Positions 10,976-23,234 of a DNA stretch of 64,000 nucleotides are shown piece by piece (position 1 is the stretch's first letter; every line of letters begins with the position of its first letter). Made by a program: the position numbers and the translations under genes. The DNA is from Diadema setosum. Its lineage: Eukaryota > Echinodermata > Echinoidea > Diadematoida > Diadematidae. Under the pieces are notes generated by a model. That model saw only the letters and a program-made list of their open reading frames with translations. It was not told the origin of the DNA and searched no databases. Location: the NCBI RefSeq assembly GCF_964275005.1, contig NC_092704.1, forward strand, positions 12,030,871 to 12,094,870, written 5' to 3'.

Positions 10976-11189
10976 AATAAAGAAAAAACAACCATATTTT
11001 TAATTTTCAGGAATTTTCAGGCCAGCCATAATCGGCCGATGCTTCAGCATTGGAATAATCAGAAATGACATCTCATCTATACACATTAACTCAGAAAATT
11101 CTATAGTTGGGACTACAGTATTGTATTATGGCATACCCTTGATCTCAGTGCAATTTAGAAAGCCCCCCAAAAAAGGTTTCAAATGTTGC

Positions 11190-11800
11190 AAAATGTTTAT
11201 AAATGTACAGATCATTGTCACTTCCATAGGTACACATGTACCAAGTTTGAAGTTGCTTGCCCTGGCCCAAACCATTCTTGAGCCATTATGAGAAAGAGCT
11301 ATTTTCATGTTAAATTAAGGTCAAAGGTCAAGGTCAAAGGTTGAGGTCATAGATCATTGTCACCTCCATAGGTATACATATTCCAAGTTTGAAGTTGTTT
11401 GCCCAAACTTCTTGAGATTTTGCGAGAAAGAGCCATTTTCATGTGTTTTATGACCCATGTGACCTTGAATGACCTTTGACCTTTACCTTTCAGCTCAACC
11501 TCAAAACAAAAATAAGCTTGATATCAGGAAAGTCCCCAAGGATACCTATACCATATATGAACTTCTTTGGATAACTCGGAGCCAAGATATAGATCGATGA
11601 AAAAGTGGATACCAAATGATGAAAAAGTGGATACCAAAAAGTGGATACAAAATTGTTGACAGACAGACAGAGGGTCTACCTCATAACAAAAATGAGCTTG
11701 ATATCAGGAAGGTCCTCAAGGATACCTATACCAAATATGAACTTGTTTGGTTAACTTGGAGCCAAGATATACATCGATGAAAAAGTTATACATGTAGTTC
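11190..11800. repeat. Non-autonomous repeat with two internal tandem motifs
   Basis: Two repeat units are nested. Unit A (ATCATTGTCAC, then CCAAGTTTGAAGTTG) occurs at about 11210 and 11351. Unit B (GAGCTTGATATCAGGAA or AAGCTTGATATCAGGAA, then GGATACCTATACCA) occurs at about 11514 and 11693. GGTCAAAGGTCAAGG and TGACCTTTGACC lie between them. This composition is common in interspersed repeats of marine invertebrates. No coding is visible. Confidence 0.7.
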
Positions 11801-12307
11801 AGAATACTTTACCCTTTAAAGACTCTCTACAGATCTTTATTTTTCTTCAGTGGAATTAGTATTTGTGTATTTTTCATGTTTTTTTTTTTGTGTGTATGTA
11901 TATGCATTTGTGTGTAATTCAGGGCGCCTTACTCTAACGTTACCATTGTAGCTCTACTGTAGACCAAAGTCTAGACCTAAGAGGCTAGAGCGAGATAAAG
12001 ACGCACATGCGGTTGTATGAATTTACGCTGCCTTAAAAGATATGTTCTTCGATTGAGGGGAACCTCATTCTGACTTATGAGATTAACTGTTTAGTGATTT
12101 TACACTGCCAAAACGCTCTGCATTTGGGCTGGCACAGCTGGGTGAGAAGAGGCATTAAAATTTACATAGACAAACTGACAAGCACCAAAAAATAATTCAG
12201 TTCACCTCAAGGTATGTCTTCTACTTTTTTCTAGTCAAACTTTTATTCATAAGTCATACCTACAGAATAGCAATTAACAATCTATGAAATTTAACAAATA
12301 TATCTCA

Positions 12308-12750
12308 TCAGCTCCGTCACACAATCGTCATCTCCGTCACACGACGGAGATTGTGGAGTGTGACGGAGCTGACCGTTACGGAGCTGACCGTTACGGAGCT
12401 GATGCCCGAGCGACTCGCGGGGAGAAAAGCACGGGTTAGCGTATAGCAGCTGCGAAGCGGCTGTGTGTGGTTGCAGTGGGAATTGATCGGTTTCGGAATA
12501 AATCAAAGTTAAAAACAATAAGCATAATTTAATATGTCAAAATACATGTTCGGAGATGACGCTGAATAAAGGTACGCACAGACTTTTGAAAGGAATTTGC
12601 TATTTTTCACACCTACCTGTGAATATTACAGGAACCTTGAAGAAAACTCCGCTCCGCGAGGACTGCGCGGACCCGCCATGACAGTTTTACTCGAATAACT
12701 CGATTATTGATAATCGCAGATGGCGCAATAACATAGCGTGACGGAGCTGA
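12308..12750. repeat. Right cluster of GTGACGGAG(C/A)TGA motifs
   Basis: Copies at 12308-12320 and 12328-12340 (minus), 12360-12372, 12375-12387 and 12390-12402 (plus; the last two read GTTACGGAGCTGA), and 12738-12750 (plus), plus a partial GACGGAGAT at 12343. The first five face each other around 12341-12359, giving an inverted arrangement. Confidence 0.65.
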
Positions 12751-12943
12751 TGCCAAACATCGGGACAGGAAAGAACCATATTAAAAATGTCAATTTTCAC
12801 ACTGCATTCGAGTTCGAAGGTATTAGTTTCATGAGATTATACAATTTACATCATTCACGCATTAAAGGAATGAAAAATTCTTTCCAGCATAAATTAGAAA
12901 TGCTGTCATGTATTTTAATTTTTTGCATCGGGACATGCGGTTT

Positions 12944-12955
12944 GGGGGGGGGGGG
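12944..12955. repeat. Poly-G run
   Basis: A run of about twelve G in an AT-rich context. Its length may be uncertain in the assembly. Confidence 0.8.
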
Positions 12956-13129
12956 TCTGGATATAAGACTAATGAAATTCCTTTAAAAAAAGAAGATAAT
13001 TTCACAATTGCACTATATAATTTTATTTAATACATGTTCAAGACTATAAATACAGAAAATTCAAAGTTAAATGCTCAATATCTGATGAATTATATTACAC
13101 GGAACTGTAGGGACACGAAAATATACACT

Positions 13130-13500
13130 TTCAGAATATTGACCCTGTGCAAATTTCGTTACAGTACTCTGTAGATGGCGTTAACTTGGGTCATTCGGGT
13201 GTACGTAGACAACCCGTGCACGCCGTGCAAAGATAACCCCAGCTCGTGACAATGTGTTCGGGCCGCTTCGGACAAGGAAGGAACCCGCCGTGTACTACAC
13301 GTCCAATTGGAAACCGTCCCTTCGACGAGGTCTTGCACTCCGTCTTCGCAGCGAACTGTTTCGCGTTCGACTTCGACGATCACGGAGATAACTTCAGCAT
13401 GACAATACCAGGTTTTGTTTATCCCGAAAGGAACACTTTGGACTGTTAATATTCAAACCCCTAATTGTAGACTGTGCGCACAGGTAGTATAAACTGACGA
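13130..13500. other. GC-richer stretch before the LTR end; possible U3 promoter
   Basis: The stretch is richer in GC than its surroundings and open in several frames on both strands, with no recognised domain. TATAAA lies at 13488-13493, about 100 bases before the segment shared with the visible 5' LTR. A U3 promoter region is the simplest reading. Confidence 0.35.
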
Positions 13501-13591
13501 GTTATCGCAAGTGTTGAGTTTAATCAAAGAAGCTTATGCAAAACCATATCAGTAACCGGAGTAAAGTTTGGGCAATATTCATGGCCATATT

Positions 13592-13910
13592 GCAAAGCAT
13601 TTGTTCAGTTTTCTCTATACTATGAATAGCTAGGAGATTGACATGAAGCCGGCGCTTAAGCATTACGTCGTTAGAGTGAGATTTGAGGTGTCATGATAAG
13701 CTTTGACTGAACCGTGTGCATGGGCGTATGTGACGTGTCTGTGTGTTTTGTTTCTTGTACCACCACCTTATTTGTATCTAATTTGAAAGACCGGAAATAA
13801 AGCTTATAATTTCCGGAATTATGGTGTTTTGTGCTTACTTTGTCTGAGTTCTGTATTCAAGGAGTCACACTGGACCAACAAGCAATCACACGCTTTCACC
13901 GGCTGTGACA
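13592..13910 (+). repeat. 3' LTR end, matching the 5' LTR
   Basis: Matches 1-322 at about 98-99 percent. It carries the same AATAAA hairpin (13791-13816) and ends TGTGACA at 13910, where similarity stops; the next bases are unrelated flanking sequence. Confidence 0.9.
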
Positions 13911-15400
13911 GCTTCGTCTTAGATCCTAGTCAAACTCTGACATTACACTTTAGCTAGACTACAGATAAAATGCCCAATGTTAGTGCTAGACCTAGCCTGA
14001 CCAGACCGCTGTGCACAGCACAGCAGTCTGACATGTACTAGTGTTTAAACGTACGTAAACGACTGTCGCCTTTGACGGCAAGACCACAAAAATGTCTTTT
14101 ATTTTGTTTGATTTTAACAGTAATACCACCCACCTACATCGTATATTGCTGATGGTTGAGTTGAATTTGGTGTTTTGTTGGTATCCAAACCTTATTGTTG
14201 AATTTTTCGGAGTAGATTGTGCGATGATTCACAAAATAAACCAACAGCCACGAACGCTCAACCCTAGGTACGGTGTTAGCATTTTACGTACGCCCGTGCG
14301 TTTCGTGTGTTACGTATATAAAGCTTGTCGTCTTCTACCATGTATTTCCGCGCGCGCTGCTCTCATGATATGACGTCACTCCGACTACCTCCGACTACCT
14401 ACGTTGTAGCATAGGAGAGTGATTGCCATTCAATAACACGCAGAAGATGAGGAGTGAAGCAATACGGACGCTCACAGACCTGATTTTAAGGACTTATTTC
14501 GGTAGGTTTTTGACGTAATTAAAAAAAAATACGCATACCAATTATTTGATGATTATCATAGATTACGGGGATTCCTTATATTTTAGTTTTCCACTATTAA
14601 AAAAGATATTCATGAAGGAGCACAACCACCACTGAAAAATGACAACGTCTGCGAAGGAGTAGCCGTGCAGCCCTGTCGCTTCGCGACAGCGGCTGCGTGT
14701 AGCTAGTGCTAGACCTAGATCTATTACGTTAGATTAGGCCTACTGACATTTTGTCTAACACTAAACAGTTAACAATAGATCTACTCTGTAACGTTAGATC
14801 TGGTACGCGGTAGACCTATAGGGCCTACATTTAACGTTAGACTAATGTTAGTGTATTAATACTAGTGCTCATCTCCCTTCAATATATTTTCAGCTCACCT
14901 AGATTTTCTGGTTCTGGCCAAAGCCATGGCTACCATGACTTTTCGTCTGCAATTCATGATAGATTTACAGGCATGCCTGGACCGCAGAAACTGTGTGACA
15001 GCATGGTTAGCACTTTTTATGGCATGACCACTCAGACTGTACCAGACCTGCAATACTGTGCAAGTGATGACTGTGATGTGATGCAGTGTTTAGCTAGTTA
15101 GCTGTGCAGTATGCTGCAGAATCTACGCGCATGCAGCTAGCTAGCTGCACGCGTATTCTACACTCTGAGCGCGCCGAGTCTGCCAGGTTTGCTAGTCTCC
15201 AGAAAGAAGCTTTTTCTACAACTTGTCATATGATTCCCTGCGGGCAGAGTCAAGTTACTGGTGAAATAATCTTTTTTATATCTACTCCCCTAAATTATGG
15301 AAGAAACTGCTGTTTACATTGTTAAAAAAAAATAGTAGAAAAAATGAATGGTATTAGGGGAAAAAATATACAGGAAGGACTATACAGAGTCTGAATGATT
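13911..15400. other. Intergenic sequence without recognised gene
   Basis: Contains scattered CTAGACCTA and ACGTTAGA words (about 13985, 14708, 14750-14830), typical low-level repeats. Short ORFs show no domain. A strong hairpin lies at 14667-14696. Confidence 0.4.
14667..14696. other. Strong hairpin, 13-bp stem
   Basis: GCAGCC (14667-14672) plus CTGTCGC (14673-14679) pair with GCGACAG (14683-14689) and GGCTGC (14691-14696), with a 3-base loop and one bulged C at 14690. No adjacent gene gives it a role. Confidence 0.6.
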
Positions 15401-15410
15401 AGACTAAATT

Positions 15411-15670
15411 GTTAGTTACTGCTTTCTTCCGTGGGCTTTGTTAGTTACTGCTTTCTTCCGTGGGGAAACTTGCAAAGTTGAATCAACTGGATGCAGTTAC
15501 TGCTATTTGCAAAAGTGAAAAATTGCATTTTTGGTCACTTTCATTTTTTTTTTTTGGTGCAAAACTGACCTATTAACATTGGAGAGCATTGGGTAAACTA
15601 TTCATTTTTGCAAAAAAGTAAACATTCATAAAAATGTCAGTTACTGCGTTCTTCCGTGGGGGGGGGGGGA
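15411..15670. repeat. Short element with three direct repeats
   Basis: The phrase AGTTACTGC(T/G)TTCTTCCGTGGG occurs near 15414, 15442 and 15640; the last runs into a poly-G tract at 15657-15669. Similarity to known elements cannot be judged. No ORF. Confidence 0.65.
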
Positions 15671-18600
15671 GCAGACAAGCAAAGATGCATACCATCAATC
15701 AGAGCTCATCTTGTCGCTCGCTATCAAACTAATTTTTAGTAAAGGGTAATTAAAATTGTATTGAGACACTATTGACATAAAAATACTTATCATTAATTTA
15801 AAGATTTATTTAATTCGGGAGTGATTTTTACTAAGTTTTTAAAGCTTGTTAGGTTTGATCAAAATGCCACTGGCATTTTCGGTATTGACATTTCATATTA
15901 AGACATTGACGTTTTGGTGATGGTGTTGGTAGCAGTGATGATGTGCATGACATTGATATTAAAGGCATTGGTTAATATTGTGCTCATTTTTACCCATTCA
16001 CGTATGGGCCTCCATGTAATCTGTAATTTCGTGCCTGTCTAGTAAGTTGGCAGTGAACTTGGGCGCTATCTTCCCTACGGCGCGATCTACACGCGAAGAG
16101 CATTCATACGTGTCACTGAAAAACTGACTGTGTGCCATTCCCACTAGACAGGAGGGTTGATGCGTGTACACTCATGCAAATGTGCACTTAGTTACCTCAA
16201 TACAGCACTAGTTTATGTGAATTTTATGAAAGGAAATAATAAACTGTGAATAAATTATGAAAAAAACATTATGCTTTTGGCTATTTTATTCATAAATCCT
16301 CTTCATTTCAACCCATTTGTAATCACATCTTACCCACTTGCAAATCGGCGTGTCCATAACGTCCTCGAGCCCCCGAGATAGCTCTGGGACATTCCATTTA
16401 ATGGCGGGGTTTTTATTTTGCAACGTTATCAAATAACTCTCATGTAAGCAAGTTCTTGCTATGGCTAATCTATTTTATAATGTATCATAATCTATTTATG
16501 ATTAGATAACCTGATTCAAATTTGCAGAGACATAGAAAAGGATTTGTTTTACAATCGTGATACGTTCAACTACTCATTTACCCTGTGCTGAAATCCGCAT
16601 GTCTGCTCCGCACGTGTTGTCGCTATCGCTCAAACTTCGATCGCGATGCGATGGCTTGTGTGTGGTACTATGGTACGTGTGGGGAAGCATTGGGCTGAAA
16701 AAAAAAAAAAAAAAACAAACACGCAGTACGTGGCATGGTACAAACGAATCGGACGTAAGAAGTCGTACATTCAAGAGCTAAAACAGACAAATAGCGAAAT
16801 CAAAGTCCACTGAAAAGGTCTTGACACTGTAATGTATGTTCCAAAATCATGTTTGGCTTAGTTTTGAGAGGATTTTCTACACTTTGAAGGTTTTCCTCGC
16901 ACGAGATCAGGAATGAGATCGGTGAACTTGCTACTCATACGTGTACTGTATGTATAGAACATGTGACTGCATGTGGCAAGAACGCTAGGAATGCACCAGG
17001 TACGGTGTGCTGCAAATTCTTGGGGCGAAATTAGCCTTCATTGTTCAGCCCGTCTAGTATTTATATTTTGTATAATAATTCTATTCTTCATAAAATCACG
17101 ATAAAAATACTTCATATATTCATTATATATTTTAGAAGCGTAATATGAAATATTTCGGCTTTTTTTTTCAGTCCAAGAAAAAAAGATATTTTGAATAAAA
17201 AAGTAATAATAAATAATAGTTCTTGACTCAAGTCTAACTTCCATGCGCCTTCTTGCCGTTACCCCGCAGTTGCCCATGGACACGATGCATAAGTAATCAG
17301 CTGTTTACAAAGTTGTACCTACCCTACTGCTCCTGCTAGATTGTAATTGAGAGCGATTGTGATTTTATCAGTGGCGTTTAGTTTTATAACCCTATCCAAT
17401 AAAAAAAAAAAACATATTCAAACATCCAATGGTGTGACAGTTTTTGTCAGAATTCCCTATCAATATCACTTGTTGCCACAATAGTTTTCAGATTTCGAAG
17501 CTGTTGGACGTTTGAAAGAACTGCTTCATAAGAAATCACCTTTGATTTATGATTTATTTTCACAACAAGAAATTGCATCGCTTACATATTTTTTTTATTA
17601 GTTTAATGTCATGATATTTCATGATGGTATGTGTTCTGTCTTTACATGGCAAGATGGGATTTTTTTTTTCATCCAGGGTCAAAGAAGAAAGTGACAGAAA
17701 GGAAACAAATAGGATAGGGAGGAAATGAAAAGGATATAATGAAACACCTGCTCAGCAGGCTCTTTTTTTTTTATTGATTTAACACAATGGTGAACGCAGT
17801 ACATCAGAATTTAAGTACAGTTCTAATTTTATTAGTTAGTTAAAACTTTTTAATTAGCATCGCAATTTACATCTAATATTTACTAGAACAGAATAGACCT
17901 GACGCAAACGTATTATCAAGCTTTTGGTCGAGTTTCTTCAGAGACACGAATTTTGGTAGCACTAAACCCGAGTGAACAAGCAAAAGGAAAAAAAAAATGA
18001 TAAAATACAGGTCTTTAGACCACTGCTGTGCACGAGCGAGCACAGCCCCCATTTCAGTGTCACTCTCGTCGTCCGCCTAGGCTACTCGCAGATCGTGTCG
18101 TACTCGCCATCGTCAACGTCATGGTCACACAAAATAAATTGAACCATCATAAGGGTTCGTACAGCAACATCACCAGAATCATTATCATCATCATCACTAT
18201 CATCTCAACCACAGCAAAACCCTGAATATCACTCCCATCATATAGTCACTCTCGCAAAACACATCAGCAAACGATACAGACATCGCAGACCTAGCTAGAC
18301 AGAAGTTGTACACAAAATGAAACGGAGGTGGAAAACTAGTAATGAATACACGAAGATTATCAACGATGGCATTTTACCGTAGAAAAAAATACACAGAACA
18401 TCTTGCACCGGAAAAAAAAAAAAAATCGAGGTAAAAACTACAATGAGGAAAACTAGGGTGAAAACCCGATGCTTGGAAGACGAATGATGAAGACACTTTA
18501 CGGTAAAAATGCTTACACGGAAACAAACGCGTGGGTACCATACAAAGTACGATATTCACGCACACACGTAGATAATCTACATCGTGTTCAATCAAAAAAC

Positions 18601-18900
18601 TCAACAAACACTCACAAAAACTCACCTCTAAATTGTTGCAAACGAGATAATCACTTTTAAAAATGAACAAAACACTCTCAGAAGTATGATTGTACTCTGA
18701 GTATAAAGGAGATAGAATGATACGAAAGCAAAAGAGAGAAAAAAGAGAGGACGGGAAGCGAACCTAGAGAAGTTACGCCACACTCACTAACGTAATTCGA
18801 CACACAGATAAACAGATATCGTCACGCACTCTCTATGAGGAGATCGATATCACGATACAGCGCGTAAGAAGTCACCGCAGTTGTGCTGGGGCAACAAAGA
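15671..18900. other. Intergenic AT-rich sequence
   Basis: No gene is supported. Poly-A lies near 16699-16716 and other short A/T runs are present. The block at 16010-16160 is GC-richer, ends with words shared between its edges (CTAGTAAG, ACTAGACAGG), and might be part of a small transposon. Confidence 0.35.
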
Positions 18901-19410
18901 TTCATGCTAGCACAACACAGTGTTGGAGGTCGACATTTTATTCATTTTCTCTTTTCCTAGCTCGCCGCGATATAAAAAAACAAGTCCACGCGCATGCGTA
19001 CTCTTATTTTGAAGACACAAGTCATAATATGAATATTCATATAATGTAGACTTGGGGTCCGGTCCGGAACTTATGTGGGAAAAATAATTTCGCTGCCGGG
19101 GCGACAATTTGTGCCGGGGCGACAATTTTTTGTCGGAACAAACGTTCGCATAACCACACGTATGCTAAGACTTGAACAGAGAACTGTATTGTCATAGTCG
19201 TTATGTAAATACCAGTATGTTTGGGGCACCACCTATCGGCAGGGCACCTTCCCATCGGCACCCTGCGTATCATGGCTGTTTGCGTATAGAACGAAAAAGT
19301 ACGCGCGGGATTAAGTGTCATTAGCTATAAAAACAATAAAAACGAAGAAACGAAAATCAAACTCAAACAAACCAAGCTAAAAATTACACATCCGCTCAGT
19401 AACGACGCAT
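18901..19410. other. Intergenic sequence with short direct repeats
   Basis: GTGCCGGGGCGACAATTT is present twice in tandem near 19095-19130 (first copy imperfect), and GGCACC/ATCGGCA words repeat at 19225-19262. No gene is supported. Confidence 0.4.
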
Positions 19411-19411
19411 G

Positions 19412-19493
19412 GCTGTGAAATTCACGTGTATTACCTATGGCCTGTGAAATTCACGCGTATTACCTATGCTGTGAAATTCACGTGTATACCTGT
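19412..19493. repeat. Minisatellite, three copies of about 28 bp
   Basis: CTGTGAAATTCACGTGTATT and near copies start at about 19413, 19442 and 19469, each followed by ACCTATG or ACCTGTG. Confidence 0.85.
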
Positions 19494-19739
19494 GGAGGGG
19501 AGGGGGTGCCGATCGCAAGGTTCCCTTTTTAGCTGCGCGAAGAAAACGGAACGCACGCACTAAAATTGCGCTATTTTAAAACGGAGATTCATAATCAACG
19601 AGACGGTCACGACATTCAAAACTGCAGTATTTATGTCATATTTGAGGTAAGAATTAGGCGGATTTGTATTATATTTTTAGAATAAACAAGCTGCAGATCC
19701 TTAGGGTGACGATACGTGGTACCCCCAACCCTACTCGGT

Positions 19740-20290
19740 ATTACCTTTCTACATTCCTTTCTACTATGCCGGTGAACTCGACCGCTCCCACTAATTTGTT
19801 ATCAGCTCTCAGCAATATGTCGTCCTTCTGTATGAAAAAAAAAAAATATATATATATACATATTCCGGTGTTTTTGACCGCTCAAATCAATTTGCTACCT
19901 GTTCTCAGCTATTTGTTATTGTATATCTAAAGATGTTTTACCACGGTGATTCCGACTCCTCTCAGAAATTTGTTATCAATGTTTACACTGGTTTATGCAA
20001 AAAAGAAAAAAAGAAAAAAGGTGTAATTCCGGTTTTTCTGACTCCTCTATGTAATTTGCCACCTACCCTCAGCAAATTGTTATTATTGTGTAAGAATAAT
20101 AAACCACGACGGATATTTTGCTCATACAAATTGGGTTCCCCCCCCCCAAAAAAAAAAAGAAAAGTAAAAAAAAACAAAACAAAACAAACAAACAAACAAA
20201 CAAACAAACAAACCAGAATTCTGAAAATTCCAGACCTATTTCATTATAATGTCGGAATTTTTATGCACAGGCTAACAACTAATGAATTAC
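19740..20290. repeat. Degenerate tandem repeat with A-rich interruptions
   Basis: A diverged unit with the plan TTCCGGT, GACTCCTCT or GACCGCTC, AATTTGCTACC and CTCAGCAA, then TTGTTATT recurs at about 19764, 19864, 19947 (short) and 20027. Between units are poly-A and an (ACAA)n run at 20173-20213. Not coding. Confidence 0.6.
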
Positions 20291-20403
20291 CACCTGTTTT
20301 TATACACATGTTCAGAAGAAATCGCTCCCTTCACTGTTATCCCACTCGCCAGAGTGAGGCACCTTTCCCGTATTCGCACTATTTTTTGCAAAGAAAACAA
20401 TAT

Positions 20404-20497
20404 TGTCATCACACATTGTGAAGACATTGTACTATACACCTATTGGGAGAATCATGCATTATGGTGGAGGCATCAGTTGCCATAGCGACAATTCTAG
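20404..20497 (+). mobile_element. Truncated 3' end of Helentron-like element (copy 3)
   Basis: Matches only the 3' ends of the two longer copies in this window. It has the subterminal GGTGGAGGCAT, a hairpin (GTTGC, CATA, GCGAC; one G-T wobble) and the terminal CTAG at 20494-20497 followed by T. The 5' part is missing. Confidence 0.7.
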
Positions 20498-20878
20498 TTT
20501 TAAAATCAAAATTATGGATAATTATTTCCTTACACTTTACTTTCCCTCATATCGTAATTATACTGTTGCTGGAAATGAAATGAATGAAATGACATGAAAT
20601 GGTCTACTTTTCAGAATTAATAGATTAGTTATCAATATCACATAGTCTTCTTAGACTTTCATTTGAAGATGCGGAATACCAATGGCTGCTCCAGTAGATA
20701 TGTGGGCTTCCATCTCTTTCTCCTTATCTCTCTCCACATTATATCAATATACATGTACCTATAAATATAGACTCTCGTGGAGGAGTCTGCACCTTTGAAT
20801 GTGTCTACAACAGATATATGGCGCTATACAAATGCTATGGATCATCACCACAACCATGGATAACCATAATGTAATAAT

Positions 20879-20933
20879 CTCTCTCTCTCTCCCTCTCTCT
20901 CTCTCTCTCTATATATATATAATATGTTATATA
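20879..20933. repeat. (CT)n then (AT)n microsatellite
   Basis: A CT-rich run followed directly by an AT run. Nearby are (TATG)n at about 21120-21160, (TTAGA)n at 21173-21195 and an AG run near 21262. Confidence 0.85.
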
Positions 20934-21515
20934 TGTAATGCTTCACAATTTTGTACACACACAGATGCATGATGAGTAAATATGCTATCTTGAATGTCTT
21001 GATTATTCACCTTCAAGATCATGACATCGCTAATTGAGGAAATTCCTTGCTTTACTCTTTCTCCGTATACAGTCGTGTATTGTTCTCTTTTACACCCCTT
21101 ATTATTTCCCTCTTTTTTAATATGTATGTATGCACGTATGTATGTATATGATATGTATATATTATTATTACATTAGATTAGATTAGATTAGATTACATGA
21201 ATATAATATGCATACAGACATAAAATATGTACTACGCACACATACATAAATATATTGAGTGAAAGAGAGAGAGAGAGAGACAATACAAACATGCACTTTG
21301 TTAACGTAAGTTTCTATATATCTGGTCTTCAGAGTTTGTGTGTATTATATGTTTAGAGTATGTGTATATGGGCTTTCCTGCACTATCATAGCAATAAAAA
21401 ACTATTAATCTCTGTGTTTGGCGCACACAGACTAAAAAATGTTGAAGTCTTTATAGTCTTTATAGAACAGCTCACTCATTTCACCTCACATCCTTTGGGC
21501 TAATCTTTAATGGGT

Positions 21516-21519
21516 ATGT

Positions 21520-21552
<33 letters not shown>
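21516..21552. repeat. (TG)n microsatellite
   Basis: Nearly pure TG dinucleotide run. Confidence 0.9.
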
Positions 21553-21553
<1 letters not shown>

Positions 21554-21679
21554 GTGAACAAAAAAACAACACAAAGTTCACTGAAATAAACAAACCTTCC
21601 ATGTTGTTAACATGCACTTTTGACAAATGCATGTTATTGTTCTTTTCTGTGTATATATTTCTCAATAATTCTGAGTAAT

Positions 21680-21870
21680 ATTCTGATATCTCACAGATTG
21701 CACAGGTATGCAGTATTCTTATCCTTCCGTTTAATATGCAATCTCACTTGTCATATAATATAAGTGAAATTGCATAAACGGAAGGCTAAGATTATGAACA
21801 CTAAGTGAAATTGCGTAAAACGACAGGCTAAGAATACTGCATACTCGTGCAGTCTGTGTGATATCAGAAT
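21680..21870. mobile_element. Fold-back (MITE-like) element with one arm duplicated
   Basis: The left arm (21680-21750) starts ATTCTGATATC and the right arm ends GATATCAGAAT at 21870. The arms pair through TATGCAGTATTCTTA and its complement and through TTCCGTTT/AAACGGAA. The right side holds two versions of the inner arm (AAGTGAAATTGCATAAACGG and AAGTGAAATTGCGTAAAACG), so one half of the palindrome was duplicated. No ORF. Confidence 0.7.
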
Positions 21871-22790
21871 AGACTCCCGTATTTACCAGCTATCATGAAC
21901 ACAGCTGGAAGCATAATTGGATCAATACGATCGATACTATTTATACTGCTAATTTGTGCCACTCCCTGATAAAAACATTTTACAGAGCAGAAAAACAATG
22001 AAGTGTGGGACGAGAATATCAACAGATGTTTTGGATGGCACGTAACTTCACTTTCGAACCGGTCCAAACTGAAAAAGAAAAAAAAAAAAAGAAAAACAGG
22101 TAACAGGAGTTATGTAAATGTTCTTTTACAACTATTTTCTGATTGTTGCTGATAATGGGAGAGGAGTAGGATACTGAGTGCAAGTTCATGACTTCGGAAA
22201 TGATAAGCGATTTGTATGTGCGTTAGTAGCTATGTTTTTCCATAATATTCACTGGAATATAACTATCAAAATAGTCTCTTGTATTTGATTTTTTTTTTAA
22301 TTTCTGCCCCTTTTCTTCCCGATGAACAGTAAGAGATGATATTGGCTACAGAAACACAACTTTTCAAGCATCTCTTAATTCACGTCGAAATTGTGGCATG
22401 CTTGGTATAAAGAAATCAAATATAGATGAGGGAGCATGAGACGACGAGAAAGCCATTGTACATGGCGAGCTTGAAGAAGAAAGGAAATGAAGATCATGCG
22501 TTACATCGTATCACAAGACGCATATTATAGGCTTATCAAACTTATATATCTATCATTTTTTACTTTTCTCTCTTTTGTCATTTTCTTGATCAATGTTGAT
22601 GTGTGTGATGGGAGGGGCAAGTTGTAAATGACATGCAATCTCATGTCGTGATCATTGGTATTGATTCGAATATGCACTTTGTGTAGCAGGCTTTTAGCTA
22701 CTTGATGGAGATGGAAAACTGTAAGTCTCTTTTTGTTGTCACCCTTCGAGGAGCGCTACTCTCTCATATGAACGATGAATAGATGGATTG
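21871..22790. other. Intergenic sequence without recognised gene
   Basis: I see short A/T runs and no supported coding or structured element. Confidence 0.4.
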
Positions 22791-22796
22791 ATACAT

Positions 22797-22917
22797 AGAT
22801 AGATAGAAATACAAGAAAATGAAAATAAATAAATGAATAAATAAGTAAAGAATTAAATAAATGAGTGAATGAATGAATAAACAAATAGATGAATAAATGA
22901 ATGAACAAACAAATGAA

Positions 22918-22956
<39 letters not shown>

Positions 22957-22960
22957 ATAC
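22797..22960. repeat. (AAAT/GAAT)n tetranucleotide repeat
   Basis: Imperfect AAATGAAT units pass into pure AAAT near 22918-22957. The Phe/Leu/Ile-rich minus-strand frame over it is an artefact. Confidence 0.9.
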
Positions 22961-23234
22961 AAAAATATATGCATCCACTAGTACCTTAATAGATTTCGCG
23001 AAGATTGTTTTTCTTATAGAAATGTATAGTGGGAAAAGTCAGTACGAACGTTCTGGTGTGCATTGAAAGAGTTAGAAGAGCTTGGCAGCTTGCATGATAG
23101 AGCTAAATATCAGCATGTTGAATAATGTGTACATATAATACAGCACAGAAATCGATTCTCCAAAGGAGACGCATAACCCCGCCTGCAATGGTCTCTTGGC
23201 CAAAACCCTCCGTAAAAGTTGAAAATGATGACAC

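Larger units (their letters stand above)
5441..13910 (+). repeat. 3' LTR interval, apparently enlarged by nested insertions
   Basis: The LTR start is placed at 5441 by the polypurine tract and TG terminus, and the end at 13910 by identity of 13592-13910 to the 5' LTR end. That is 8.47 kb, far longer than usual Ty3/gypsy LTRs. The interval contains unrelated repeats and a pseudogene, so other elements probably inserted into the LTR. The junctions were not resolved because the start of the 5' LTR is outside the window. From 5441 to about 6500 no coding is visible. Confidence 0.5.

Noticed and set aside
13159-13449. Overlapping ORFs on both strands in GC-richer DNA as a gene
   Set aside because: No domain, both strands open equally, and the position fits LTR U3.
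22756-22974. Phe/Leu/Ile-rich ORF resembling a membrane protein
   Set aside because: Translation of the AAAT tetranucleotide repeat.
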